A DNA stretch of 64,000 nucleotides from Peronospora farinosa (GCA_947646735.1 CANTFK010000748.1:1-64000); one strand, 5' to 3'; shown: positions 42,353-53,368, counted from the stretch's first letter. Notes: generated by a model from the sequence alone, not told the origin. Translations and numbers: made by a program.

Positions 42353-45300
42353 CTTGGGGATGATAATATAATAAGTACTTTGAAGAGTACGGTCTCGTCG
42401 ATGAGACGGCAGCGTCGCCAGATGGCGGCTGCGAGACGCAAAGCGTCTGTTTTATCGCATAGTAATGTCAGTGACCAGTTGTACACCCTGGTCAACGGAG
42501 TGACAGGTGATGTAGATGGTGAGGTTGACCTTGAGGCCCTCCCATCATTAAATGCTCTTTTAGAGCTAGACGAAATGTCTGTGGATGAATTTCATCAGGC
42601 CTTGAAGGCAGGTGCTCTATCCGATATGGTGGTCATTCGACCTAACCTCGAGCTGAACTCATCCTCGCTTGTCGATGAAACATTCCTTAAAGATACAAAA
42701 GCGGCACTAAGTGCACGTAGTGGGGCATCTGTTCTAAAGAACCCTTCAGATCCCTACTATCCTTTGGTAAAGGAATTCCAGGACGTGGTGTGTCACGATC
42801 CACCGTCGGTTCTACCACCTGATAGGGGTGTACGTCATGAAATTGACATGGTTCCCGGAACCAAATACTGTGTAACACGGCAGTGGCCTTTACCCAAAGA
42901 ACAGTGTGAGGTCATTGAAGAGTTATTTCGTGCAAAGCACGCGGCGGGCATGGTGCGCGAGAGTAAATCTCCGCACTCGACACCCACTTTCTGTGTTAAG
43001 AAACCGAATGGTAAATGGCGTATCGTTCATGCTTATAATAAGCTCAATGCAGCCACTATACATGCACAGACGCCGATACCTTGAAAGGATGTTCTTCAGA
43101 ACAATATGGTCGATTGTGCCATGCACAGTGCGCTCGACTTAGTCGATGGTTATTACCAATTGCTCATGCGAGCTAGTGATATTCCGCTTACTGCTGTTAG
43201 TACTCCGAGCGGTATGCTCTGGGAGTGTTTAGTGATGCCCCAGGGGCTATCTAATGCTCCGGCTACGTTTAACCGTTTGGTGACGCAATTGTTTCGACCC
43301 CATCAAAGTTATGCACAGACGTATTTTGATGACATTTTTGTCCATAGTCGAGCTGAACATGGGCAGTCAGATATTGAGAACCATATTGTTCATTTACGAG
43401 CTGTGCTCGAATGCATGCGCACTAATAAACTTTATGCTAATGCATCTAAGTGCATCTTCGGGGCCGAAGAAATTCCCTTTCTAGGGTGCTTCATTGGGAA
43501 GCGGGGCCTACGAGCGGATCCCGCCAAAGTCAAAGCCATAGTCGATTGGCCTGTTCCACAGTCTCAGAAGGACTTGCGTAAATGGCTTGGCCTTGCCAAT
43601 TACTTACACAAGTATAGCGAAAATTACGCTGATATGGCTCGGCCGTTATCCAATCTCCTTAAAAAGGATGTGGAATGGTGTTGGCATGCCGAACACAAAA
43701 ATGCTTTTCAAGCAGTGAAGGCAAGCCTTCTACATGCTCCTATTTTGGCTTTGCCAAACCCTGACCGACCGTTTAGCGTCGTCTGTGACGCATCGGATTT
43801 TGCCATTGGCAGTGCTCTGTTACAATCAGATGATGAAGGCCGTGAGCGTGTAGTCGCTTTTGAATCTCGCCAGCTGAAAGCTGCAGAAAGAACTATCCAG
43901 TTCATGACAACGAGCTACTTGCGATGAAGTATGCCCTGGTCAAATTCAGAGTTCATCTGCTGGGCTCAAAGCCTTTTGTGATCTATACCGATCATGCGTC
44001 GTTACGCACTGCGACTCAGTCGCCGCATCTCTCGCAGAGAATGGCCAGATGGCTGTCATTCTTTGCCGAATATAATTTCGAGGTGAAAGATAAGCCGGGC
44101 AAGCAAAATGCTTTGGCTGATGCGTTGTCACGGAGACCTGACTATAAGCTTGCACATGTTACGACGTTGTCGTCTTCTATCACCGATCTCATTCGTACGG
44201 CGTATGCTAGAGATGATCACTGTATAGCGTTGCTACATGCTCTTGGCAGTAAGGATCGGACATTAAATTGTCGGCACGATTACGTGCGAGCCTCCATCGA
44301 TATTCTATCGAAAAGGGGCTGTTATAATATCGTACAGATGTAGCGGATCCTCCGCGTATTGTGGTTCCTCATGACGAGGACCTGAAGTATCGTATCCTCT
44401 ATGAGGTACATGACACCGCCATCGGGGGTCATTTGGGTCGTGAAAAGACCTATGGGGCAGTATGTCAACGTTATTGGTGGCCCAAATTATATAAATGGGT
44501 AAACACATATATGCGTACGTGTGAAACGTGTCAACGAGTGAAACCCTCACCCCATTCGGCAGCACCGCTGGCTAGTTTGCCTATCCCACTGGGTGCTGGG
44601 AGTCCATTAGTATGGGCTTTGTATTTGGCCTACCGAAAGATTCGCATGGCAATACAGGCATTGTGGTCTTTGTTGACCGCTTAAGCAAGATGGCTCACTT
44701 AGCGGCTGTGCCAGATTCGATCGATGGTGTGGTTACAGCGGAGCTGTTTATCGATCGTGTGTTTCGCCAACATGGCTTGCCAGTGGCAATTGTTTCTGAT
44801 CGTGATCCTCGTTTCACGAGTAAATTGTTTCTGATCGTGATCCTCGTTTCACGAGTAAATTTTGGAAGTCCGTCTTCCAGGTGCTGGACACCCGTTTGGA
44901 CATGTCCACAGCGGATCATACGCAGACCGATGGTCAAACTGAACGCGTAAATCGCGTTGTTGAAGATATCCTACGCAGCGTTTGTGCTGGAACGCCTAAA
45001 CGTTGGAGCGCTATGCTCCCTGTAGTTGAGTTTGCTCTCAATAACTCCGTGCACGCCTCTACCGGCTACACTCCGTTCTATGTGAATGGTCTCACACACC
45101 CACGCGTTCCGTTAACGCTACCACCGAGTGGTTCAGGGCTTGGTGGGGGAGAGGTTGTCGATCGGCTTGCTGATGTCAGCCCTAATATTGTTAAGAAGCA
45201 GGTAAATGCGTTTCTCGCAACGCGACTAAATGTCTTACGACATGTGCAAGACGCAATGGCTGATAGCCAAGACAAACAAAAAGATAGGCGGATGCTAACG

Positions 45301-45970
45301 GCAGAAGTTGTATTAATGATTATGAGGTCGGAGACCAAGTATTACTAAGTGCTAAGAGCCTAACTACAAGTGTAGTGTCTGATGTCTTATAAAAGAAGTT
45401 GCGTCTGTACTTCATAGGACCCTTTAAGGTCATTGCCAAGAAAGGCACAGCGTATACGCTTAACTTGCCGCGCAAATTGCGTACACATCCTGTGTTCTAT
45501 GTCGCCATGCTAAAACCTTATCGGGATCCGTCCCAAATAGACGCTAAGGCGTTCGCGCCGAGCTCATCGGCATTGTCGCGAGACGAAGCATCTGCGCCAA
45601 CATGTCAAGCTGACCCTGCATACGGGTCCGACTCTCTTCCAGGGACGCAAGCCGGGAATTCATCGTCTGCCTCTCCTCACGAAGGGATTGCACCTCCTGA
45701 ACAAGCTCGGCATGAGCTTGTGCCGATACACCGGGCTCCGCCTCCTTTGCTCGATGCTCAGGGGACCTGCAGTTCCATGTGGAGCGTCTACTGCAGAAGC
45801 GTCGCCGCCATGGTCAAAACCAGTATCTGGTGAAATGGCGGGGTTATCCCGAGTCGTGGAATTCATGGGAGTTTGAGACTCCCCTTCGGCAGGACTGCCC
45901 GTACGCCGTGGACGTTTATGAGCGTCGTGCGCAGGATCCGCCTGTTGGCGCTGACGCTTCTCACCAGTAA
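42353..45970 (+). pseudogene. Pol of element D: RT, RNase H, integrase, chromodomain (broken)
   Basis: The RT N-part is open to a TGA at 43,082-43,084, where relatives have the Arg of IPRKDV (CGA to TGA would explain it). RT continues at 43,106 (TYFDDIFVHS near 43,320). A 1-nt loss at about 43,890 breaks RNase H (AERNYPVHD). The integrase zinc finger (HDTAIGGHLGREK, CETCQRVKP) is at about 44,410-44,550. A 35-bp tandem duplication breaks the integrase core. The linker runs from 45,399, and the chromodomain (FHVERLLQKRR, QYLVKWRGYPESWNSW) is at about 45,770-45,870 in two frames. Confidence 0.85.
44791..44860 (+). repeat. 35-bp tandem duplication in integrase of D
   Basis: Two identical 35-bp units (44,791-44,825, 44,826-44,860) cover the codons of SDRDPRFTS, the region around a catalytic Asp, and shift the frame by two. 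Confidence 0.9.
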
Positions 45971-46848
45971 TGGTGAGGGTAGGCGGGTTAGCGGCCTCGG
46001 ACTGTCGTGGACTCGCGGCTACAAGGGTAGCCGAAACATTGGGCTGCTGGGTGCTGGCAGACGCATAATGCGTTCGTTGGGATTTCAATTTTCCCCGGGC
46101 CTTCAATTTAGCGTAATCATAACGCATCTTCCGCTCAAGTCGAACATCTGCCACATCGGCACTTGCCGGTAGGGCCCACATGCTGCTTAAACGGCGCGCA
46201 TAATGCGCCCAGCAGCTGAAAGCCGTGTCTTCTTCGTCCTCGGTTTTCCCCCACGAAAAGAAGGATGGGACACCCTTTATGGGAGAACTGGCGCACCGCG
46301 CACTTGCCTGTTAAGGCGTGCCAAGTATTGGCTTTGTGTAGTGATATGGGGCTCCAGATATCGTTGTCGAAGTGCCGTGCGCGTGGCAACATCCTCAGGT
46401 GAAATGGCCTCAGGCCCAATGGTCCAACCAGAAAGGGAATGCCCAGATGCTTCCTTTAGGCGTTCTTCCACCGTAGGTGGCTTGAACCTGTACTGTCGGT
46501 GGTCCTGCAGTCTCGTCATATTCTTCGTCCGGCGCTTGGCGCCTTTCTCTTGGTCGATGGACCGCTGTTGCTGCTCGTCGAGTGGGTTGGTAACTGTTGG
46601 ACCGTTGACGATGCGTCAGGCGGGCCACGTAACGCTGTTAGCGCATCTGCTGCACCACGTTCAGGGAACGGATTCGGTGCATGACTAGTGTCATCTTCAC
46701 CCGTGAGGGTGGCTAAAGGGGACCCATCGGGTCCCACAAAGACGGTGTCACTTTCGTAATCAACCGCTTCGTCAAGGTTGTCTTCAATGAGGTCCCGAAG
46801 AGTCTGTGACTCACTGCCGGGAGGCGTCATGTTATGTGCCGTGAACAA
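45544..46848 (-). pseudogene. Antisense accessory ORF of element D (coiled coil)
   Basis: It starts MFTAHNMTPPGSESQTL at 46,848, 93 bp before the 3' LTR. The first 110 codons are acidic and proline-rich. The next frame (46,519-46,277) has YRFKPPTVEERLKEASGHSL and LRQRYLEPHITTQSQYLARL, which resemble in place and pattern the core of the C antisense ORF. The third frame (46,181-45,660) has DVRLERKMRYDYAKLKARGK. A last frame (about 45,725-45,544) gives a clear coiled coil (LVQEVQSLREERQTMNSRLA, LDMLAQMLRLATMP). It is broken by frameshifts and overlaps the sense chromodomain. Confidence 0.55.
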
Positions 46849-46941
46849 ACTGTGAGGTTTTAAACGTTCGCTAAAGCACTACCTCTACGAGGAAAAATGT
46901 CGAGTGACATTCTATGGGAGCGTCAGTCTGGTGGGAGAGAG

Positions 46942-47543
46942 TGTAACGGGGTTACACGACGGTTGTAGCGTCTTTCCGAGAGTTTACGGTTAAATTCTCC
47001 TTTGTATTGCATATAATGCATTATTATACTTCTCTTTAGAGAGGTATTAAGTATGAGCGTTATAATACGGTACTCAATAATACCGTATCTTATCGATTGA
47101 AATTCGATGAATCACTAACGCTGTACTAAGTACATCATACACAGATGTTTAGACGATACGTCGTTCAATAGCAAAGTCTGCATATAATAATTACTATTAT
47201 AGTAATTAATCTAGTGTAGTGTACTTAGAGTAGGACTATTCATAAAATCTTAAAGCATAAATAAAATCAGTTCTCCTTTTGAGTTTAAGATCACAAGTCG
47301 TTCTGACTTGTTCTCTTGTGCACTTCGTGCGTTGGTTCTCTGAACCTCTAAGCTCTAGCTTGTTCTTACACTCTGCGCGTTGGTTCCCTGAACCTTAAGC
47401 TTATTGCTTGCTGACTTTAAGTCGTTTAATTAGTTCCTTAGAACTAAGTGGCTTTTAGCCTTAACTCTATTTAGTTCTCTAGAACTAAGAGGCTTCCAGC
47501 CAAAAGTCTTCCTCTGGCTAAAGAGCTGTGCAGCTCCGCTACA
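46942..47543 (+). repeat. 3' LTR of element D
   Basis: 602 bp, preceded by the purine-rich tract ggtgggagagag. It ends GCTCCGCTACA, followed by CAACT. Confidence 0.9.
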
Positions 47544-47548
47544 CAACT

Positions 47549-47689
47549 GGTAATACGACTGCTTAAGCAGTCGACCAACCGCACAGCCACCCTCGCACGC
47601 GAAAGTAAGACGGTCAAACCGCTTCCTCGCTTGTGTTGAAGGTGTGTGCTAAGTAGTACGAGGCAGTTTCGTAGAAGTGCCTGTCTACA
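47549..47689 (+). repeat. 3' LTR of C-right, second part
   Basis: It continues the C LTR after the D insertion and ends CTGTCTACA. This part is almost identical to 8435-8563, closer than the first part of the same LTR is to anything else here. Confidence 0.8.
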
Positions 47690-48133
47690 AAAGAGCTATG
47701 TAGCTCCGCTACAAGTGCCATCTGACAAGTACATTGATAAGAAGCAGCGCAGTTGAGAAGCATGTTAAAGTAATAACAAAAACGAAAGTAGATTATGCTA
47801 CATTGAGTATTAATTTTTACATGTAACCAGCTTTGCACAAGTGCAACTACAAGCAACAAAATCTCACAATACTTGCAGCCAAAGCACCGAGCATTTCGTC
47901 TTCACCCTTTTCGCATTTCTTAATCTTTAGCGTCCAATGCAGATACTTACCTTCACGTAAGCGCTTAGGATATCACCAAGCTTGGCCGTGAGGAGGATGA
48001 GCTTAAAGAGCAACAGCGTCGCTTCATTGTGCAATGCTGCATTTACACTGACTTTAATGAGTAAGTTCCCCTTGATCCGCCTTTCAAAAGGTTTAATAAA
48101 GCTTCAACTTTGTGTTCAAAACATCACATTTAG
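47690..48133. repeat. Duplicated segment, copy 2
   Basis: 47,690-47,713 is the tail of a D LTR. 47,714-48,133 matches 16,711-17,129. The match stops 14 bp before the start codon of the next gene, so the whole visible 5' flank of that gene is the duplicated sequence. Confidence 0.8.
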
Positions 48134-48147
48134 TTGTTCGGTTCGAC

Positions 48148-49431
48148 ATGATGCCGCTGGCCCCGCGCATGCTGCTTCCTGTGGCTATGACTGGGCGATC
48201 TCTTGGTCGGTCGCAATCGTCAACGCTGCATCTCTTCCACATTTATCCGACGATTCATGACTATCGAGTAATGTCCGTCTTGTTATCGCGCCGAGAAGCT
48301 CGTAGACAGAAAAGCGCTGTCCAGACGCCGATGCTGCGACGATCAATGAGCCTATCGCCACCGAGTGGGTCGGAGAAACATGAAAAACGACAGAGGGAGA
48401 TGAAGGAAAAGACAGCAGCAAAGCTCTTGAGAGAGAAACTGAAGAAGGATATGGATACGGCAAAAGGCCTCGTATGACAATGTCACAATGCTTCGTGTCA
48501 AATAATTTTCTAATCGTTATTGTGCAATTGATAGGCGATGCATCAAGTAATCAACGTGCCGAACGTTATCACAGCTGCCAGAATTGTGGCTACGCCTTAC
48601 CTAGCGTATCTAATTGTCCAAGGAGATCACGTCTCAGCTATCGGCTGTACGGCGGCATTTTATTGATTCAGATAAGATGGAAAACTAACAAGGCGTCCTT
48701 TTGGCTTTTACCGCACAGTGCTGGCAGTAGCGGGAGTTTCCGATTGGTTGGACGGCTTTATCGCGAGAACCTTCCGCCAGGAGTCCATTGTCGGCTCGTT
48801 TCTCGATCCCTTTGCGGACAAGTTGCTGATTGGCACTTTGTCGTTTAGTATGATGTGGACGGGGTTGCTTCCGCTGCCTTTAGCTGCTCTTATATTGGGT
48901 CGTGACGGAATGTTGATCGGAGGCACATTCTACCACCGTCTAAAGACGAAGGACGAGTCCTCAGGAGTTTTTGATACATCGGACAGCGGAGCGTTTCAAG
49001 TCAAACCGTCGATCTTAAGCAAGGTGAACACAGCACTTCAACTATCAACCTTTGGACTTGCGCTGACCAACGCTGCTTGGCAGATGCCCCCCGACCTGGC
49101 GTTGAATTTGCTGTTGTACGTTTTCATATAATCGTTGGCATTGAGCTACAGGTTTGGACTGATTTCCATGTACTTCGTTGTGTACACGTTTAGCGGCCTT
49201 GTCGGTACAACGACGTTTCTGTCAGGATCTGAGTACTTGTATGGATATATTACAAAGACTGGTGCGTTCAAACCTCTACCAAAAGCTGTAGAGCGACCAA
49301 TCCGGAAGGCGGTGGAGCGGACCGAAGCAGTCCTTGAGCGCACCGAGGCTGTTGTCAAGCGCACTAAGGAAGTGATAAGGCACCCTCTCGAAAAGGCGGT
49401 CCGACTTACAAAGGAGCGGCTGAAAAAGTAG
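48148..49431 (+). CDS. Cardiolipin synthase-like CDP-alcohol phosphatidyltransferase
   Basis: Four exons (48,148-48,471, 48,535-48,646, 48,719-49,115, 49,194-49,431) give 356 aa; the introns are 63, 72 and 78 nt with GT-AG ends, and all joins keep frame. The N-terminus (MMPLAPRMLLPVAMTGRSLG) is basic, fitting a mitochondrial presequence. The family motif D-x2-D-G-x2-A-R-x8-G-x3-D-x3-D is exact at residues 154-179 (SDWLDGFIAR, GSFLDPFADK). NVPNVITAARIVATPYLAYL is the usual first membrane segment. The enzyme class condenses CDP-diacylglycerol with phosphatidylglycerol to make cardiolipin. The third intron removes an in-frame TAA at 49,129. The tail has an unusual charged repeat (VERTEAV, LERTEAV). 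Eukaryotic CRLS1/CRD1 is the best fit; a phosphatidylglycerophosphate synthase is the alternative. Confidence 0.8.
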
Positions 49432-49561
49432 GAATATATCATGGTACAAAAGGCGCTGGGCACACACAAACATACCATCCTTCGTATGTGTCCATTTCGT
49501 TGTTTTTGTTTTGACCCCCATCTCAATTTCTACCTGAACACCGCCCGTCCACGGAAGGTGT

Positions 49562-50435
49562 CTAGTAACGGAAGTATAGACCAGTGTCCTCGCGCGTGTC
49601 CTCCTTTTGGGGCAGGCCTGTCTCGCCCACATCCCGCAGGATCTTGTAGCGTTCCATGTCAGCTTCGTACTCCTCGAAGCTCTTGGCGCACTCCACGGCA
49701 TGCTGTTCTGCCAGCTGTGTGTACTCAGCCGAGCACTGCTGCATGAACTGCATCTCCTCAGCTGTAAGGTCGCGCAAGTAGCGGGCGGGAACACCTGACC
49801 AGAGCTGGCCCGAAGGCACCTGCATACCGTTGGTAACGATGGATCCGGCCGTAATAATAGACTTGTCTCCAACCACAGAGCCGTCCATCACTTGCGCGCC
49901 CGTGCCAATAATGCAGTGGTCCTGAATGGTGCAAGCGTGGACGATGGCGGCAGGGCCCACAGTCACATTGTTGCCGATCTTAGTGGGAATGTCCTTATGG
50001 ATCTTGGCCACGTGCACCACAGCTTGGTCCTGAATATTTGTGTTCTCGCCAATTGTAATGTGGTTAACGTCGCCGCGTACCGTGACGTTGTACCAGATGG
50101 AGCTGCCCTTGCCCACCTTCACATCGCCGATCACCGACGCGTTAGGCGCTACGAACACCCCCTCTTCAAACTTGGGCGAGCGTCCCAAGTTCTTTACAGC
50201 GCGTGTTGAAGGGTTCACTGTCGTGCAAATAAAATTACAACAACGGCCAAATTCTACGAGTTAGTTAAACCAGAGGAATTGTTGTATCCTCATTGTACTC
50301 GTTATAAGTGCGCGTGTTCTCAACACTTGACTTACAGTGCTCCGTGTAGGTAAATTTTCCCTCCAGTGAAATACCGACGCGGTCGATTGTTTGTCCAAGT
50401 GACCGAATGGCCTTACCTGCATGCTTTGCCCACAT
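49562..50435 (-). CDS. Gamma carbonic anhydrase-like protein
   Basis: Two exons (50,435-50,336 and 50,217-49,562; intron 118 nt) give 251 aa. The first exon supplies the family N-terminus (MWAKHAGKAIRSLGQTIDRV). The body is a left-handed beta-helix of hexapeptide turns (APNASVIGDVKVGKGSSIWY, VRGDVNHITIGENTNIQD). Of the three zinc histidines of gamma-CA, His102 (AVVHV) and His127 (AIVHAC) are present, but the middle one, in the VGH motif, is Pro122 (VTVGPAA). Plant and algal relatives form a matrix-side domain of mitochondrial complex I, some without catalysis. The C-terminal helix (QQCSAEYTQLAEQHAVECAK) is typical. A start further upstream (50,519) is possible. Confidence 0.85.
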
Positions 50436-50584
50436 GCTTTTCAAGTCTCCGCCTCCCGTTCGTAAGGTCCTTAAGCGCTGAAGGTGATCACTAAATGTGT
50501 GGTATACATAGAAGCACAAATATCATGCTTCCGTTTATTTTAGAATAATTTAAATACAATTTTACAATTTTTGATACTTTCGTC
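50436..50584. promoter_or_regulatory. Shared divergent promoter region
   Basis: Only 149 bp separate the start codons of the gamma-CA gene (minus) and the COMM gene (plus), so one region must serve both. It is AT-rich near 50,535-50,575. Confidence 0.5.
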
Positions 50585-50881
50585 ATGAAATTCACAGACC
50601 TTAGGGAGGGCGAGCGTCTGCGCGACTTCGACTACTCCGTGCGCGTAAATCTGTCCAATAGCTCCCTCTGTGGCGACCGAAAGCACTCAGTCGTTCTTAA
50701 ACTACGTCTAGAAAAACCTGATGGATCTGAGCGACAGGTTGGTGAATGAAGTACACAATGGTTCAAATTTTGAACTTTGACTCAATTTGCCTTTCAGGTG
50801 GTCTTGGAGCTGGACGACAAGCAGCTCGCTCTTCTTCTAAATGAGTTTGGACACATCCATCAAGAACTGCAAAAACACTAA
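50585..50881 (+). CDS. COMM domain protein, COMMD6-like (78 aa)
   Basis: Two exons (50,585-50,737 and 50,798-50,881; intron 60 nt, GTTGGT...TTTCAG) give 78 aa. The product is a lone COMM domain: FDYSVRVNLSNSSLCGD, SVVLKLRLEKPDG, then across the splice site VVLELDDKQLALLLNEFGHI. The aromatic start, the alternating strand and the leucine-rich C-terminal helix are the family pattern. COMM domains dimerise and join the Commander/CCC complex of endosomal recycling. Most COMMD proteins have an extra N-terminal helical domain; COMMD6 does not, and this one has none either. An undetected upstream exon is unlikely because of the adjacent divergent gene. Confidence 0.75.
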
Positions 50882-51100
50882 GATTAAAACAAGGACGAAA
50901 GAGCTTTGTATATTCTCTACTTACTCCATCTGCTGGCTTTGACGTGCCATTGCTATCACACTGGTAGTATTCGTCTCTCTTCGTGATGCACGCAGCATTG
51001 ATCGCCAGCATCTTCTAGTGCCTCAGCCTCATAACGTCATTCACGGCTTAAGCTTTCGCATTAGGCTCGTCCGTGCACTGGCGCACCTTACGTCTATAGC

Positions 51101-52981
51101 TTAGTCGTCCATGAAGAAGAAGTTACCCGAAGTCTTTTGCTCAACATCCTTAACGGAGCCGTACTTGTTGATACGCGGGCGGTAATTCGTAGGGTCCCGT
51201 CGGAACGTGATCTCAAGCTGCTTTAAAAACGTGTTCATACCCGTCAACAGACCCTGAGGAGCGTGTGCCGTACATTCAATACCTGGGTTGCCGTCGTAGA
51301 CTACCACGCGGTCGGCCAGGTACGTGGCCATGATAAAGTCGTGTTCCACGACAAACGCCGTCTTCTTAGCGTGTAAAATGAAGCGCTTGATAACCTTAGC
51401 AGCCAAAATACGCTGCTCGGAATCCAGGTAGGCAGACGGCTCATCGATCAAGTAAATATCCGCGGGCTTGCCCAGACACAAGATAATGGCCACTCGCTGC
51501 AGCTCACCACCAGACAAATGGGGTACAGCCTGATCAATAATGTTGTCGAGGTTCAGCGGCTTCGTCACATCCGTCGCAAACTGCGGGTGCACAATGGCCT
51601 CACGGATACGGCGGTGCAGCAGCTCACGCACTGTGCCCTGGAACTTCGGCGCAATCTTTTGAGGCTTGTAACTAATCGTGGATGAGTCATAACGTAAAGC
51701 GCAGTTCGATATTGCTTCATCGTCACCAGACTCTTCGGCAGCCTCCATCTCGTCCGACTTGAGTAGACCAGCTAACATTCGAATAAATGTAGTCTTACCC
51801 GTACCGTTCTCACCAAGCATACAGATAATCTCGGAGTTGGTAAAATCGCCAGCTTCGACGTGCAGTTTAAAAGCAGTGTCCTTCTTTTTCTTGTACATCG
51901 TCTTCGTCATCGCCGGGTAGTTGAAAGAGTTGGCATCACCCTCGCCGGTGCCAAATTCATCGGCGTTCTGCGAGACTTTGAACGTCAGCTCCTCTGTACG
52001 GAAACGCAAGTTTTCCGTGGGCACGAAACCAGCGAGAAAAATGTTGATACCTTCACGCACACCGAAGGGCATAGTAACTACACCATAGGCCGACGGTGTA
52101 CCGTATAGCACGCAGATAAAGTCGGACAGGTAGTCCAGCACACTCAAATCGTGCTCGACACAGATCACGTACGAGCGTCCATTGTCGTCTATCATGGAGC
52201 GGATCACGAGAGCGGCCTTGAGACGCTGACGCACATCCAGATACGACGAAGGCTCATCAAACATGTAGATGTCGGCCTTTTGCACCGCCACGACAGCGAT
52301 GGCAAAACGCTGTAGCTCACCACCCGACAGATTTTCAATCTCACGGTCTTGAACATGCGACAAATCCAGTTCCTTCAGGAAATGGTCGAGCTTCTCCTGC
52401 TTCTCGCAACGAGCAGACAGAATGGCATGCACTGTACCTTTGACAGCCTTAGGGATCTTGTCCACATACTGTGGCTTAGTAATTGCCTTTAGATTGTCCT
52501 CCAAGATGCGCGTGAAATAGTTCTGCAGCTCCGAGCCACGAAAGTGGGTGAGGATCTCCTGCCACTCAGGTGGGGCGTCAAACTTACCCAGATTCGGCTT
52601 AAGCTTGCCTGCCAAGATACGAAGCGCCGTAGACTTGCCAATACCATTTGTACCGACCAGACCCAGTACCTGACCTGGACGGGGCATGGGTAGACGGTGG
52701 AGTTTGAACGTGTTAGCACCATAGCGATGCGTCGTATTGTTCTCCAGGTCTTTGGGTAAATTGATGACAGTAATAGCCTCAAATGGGCACTTTTTGACGC
52801 AGATACCACAACCAATACAGAGCTGCTCTGAAATAAAGGCCACTTTGCTCTTGGGACCTACTTCAATGCAAAGTTTGCCCATGCGCACGACGGGGCAGGA
52901 CTTTTTGCATTCCTGGCGGCATTTTTTTGGTTTGCACTTGTCTGTGCTTACAATGGCAATTCGCGTAAGTTTGTCCGACAT
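51101..52981 (-). CDS. ABCE1: ABCE1/RLI1, ribosome recycling ATPase
   Basis: Intact, intron-free, 626 aa. The N-terminal ferredoxin-like domain has eight cysteines (C16, C21, C25, C29; C55, C58, C61, C65). The first ATPase has Walker [10 protein letters not shown] (110-118), signature LSGGE (218-222) and Walker B IYMFDE (238-243). The second has Walker [10 protein letters not shown] (390-398), signature LSGGE (489-493) and Walker B IYLIDE (509-514). Both ATP sites appear complete. ABCE1 splits post-termination ribosomes into subunits in the cytoplasm and takes part in 40S maturation. It is slightly longer than most family members, with an acidic insert ([15 protein letters not shown], about 411-425) after the second Walker A. 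Confidence 0.97.
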   Translation of the reverse strand: MSDKLTRIAIVSTDKCKPKKCRQECKKSCPVVRMGKLCIEVGPKSKVAFISEQLCIGCGICVKKCPFEAITVINLPKDLENNTTHRYGANTFKLHRLPMPRPGQVLGLVGTNGIGKSTALRILAGKLKPNLGKFDAPPEWQEILTHFRGSELQNYFTRILEDNLKAITKPQYVDKIPKAVKGTVHAILSARCEKQEKLDHFLKELDLSHVQDREIENLSGGELQRFAIAVVAVQKADIYMFDEPSSYLDVRQRLKAALVIRSMIDDNGRSYVICVEHDLSVLDYLSDFICVLYGTPSAYGVVTMPFGVREGINIFLAGFVPTENLRFRTEELTFKVSQNADEFGTGEGDANSFNYPAMTKTMYKKKKDTAFKLHVEAGDFTNSEIICMLGENGTGKTTFIRMLAGLLKSDEMEAAEESGDDEAISNCALRYDSSTISYKPQKIAPKFQGTVRELLHRRIREAIVHPQFATDVTKPLNLDNIIDQAVPHLSGGELQRVAIILCLGKPADIYLIDEPSAYLDSEQRILAAKVIKRFILHAKKTAFVVEHDFIMATYLADRVVVYDGNPGIECTAHAPQGLLTGMNTFLKQLEITFRRDPTNYRPRINKYGSVKDVEQKTSGNFFFMDD

Positions 52982-53368
52982 AGTCGTTCGCAGTTACCCT
53001 GGACTTTCGTTCCGATGGTCCAGTACTGTACTGATGGCGGTGGCTCTCCTTTTCCGAGATGAGTAGCACTTGGAGTTTGTATGAGCTCAGTAGTTGGCTG
53101 GCTCAGCCGTAGCTAGCCGAAACCCTAACCCTGACCATTGGGAAAACCACAATATATTGCGATGAGAAAATAATTTATTGAGAAGTTGCTCAAGGCGGGC
53201 AGAATGGAATTAATTCTATAGATTAATTATTTATTTATTTATTTTTAATAAATTATAATTACAGTTGCCAACGGTACATTAAAGCCAAAGCTACGACTGC
53301 AAAAGTCACGTAAAATGAAACAAAGCTGTATGCATTGGAAATTACGACCGCAAAAAATGGATTTAACT
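52982..53368. other. Intergenic between ABCE1 and RLP24
   Basis: It contains the ABCE1 5' flank and the RLP24 3' flank. An AT-rich block with tttattta steps is at 53,215-53,265. No gene is seen. Confidence 0.5.

Larger units (their letters stand above)
39444..47543 (+). mobile_element. Ty3/gypsy chromodomain retrotransposon D
   Basis: 8100 bp, LTRs at 39,444-40,081 and 46,942-47,543, perfect target duplication CAACT (39,439-39,443 and 47,544-47,548). The order is gag, protease, repeat linker, RT, RNase H, integrase, chromodomain, antisense ORF. The LTRs are nearly identical apart from a block of about 36 bp missing in the 3' one. Several single lesions disable it. It is inserted in a lineage C LTR. 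Confidence 0.92.
31584..47689 (+). mobile_element. Ty3/gypsy chromodomain retrotransposon C, right copy (chimeric, interrupted)
   Basis: The 5' LTR is 31,584-32,193, internal parts run to 38,990, and the 3' LTR is 38,991-39,443 plus 47,549-47,689, split by element D. Unlike C-left, the two LTRs are clearly different from each other, and the flanks (aggta before, aaaga after) do not match. The body to 38,548 equals C-left, while the distal part is a diverged version. It therefore looks like a join of a young and an old copy of the family. Confidence 0.85.

Noticed and set aside
53118..53133. Telomere-like aaccctaaccct
   Set aside because: Fewer than two full units, in an ordinary intergenic region between housekeeping genes.
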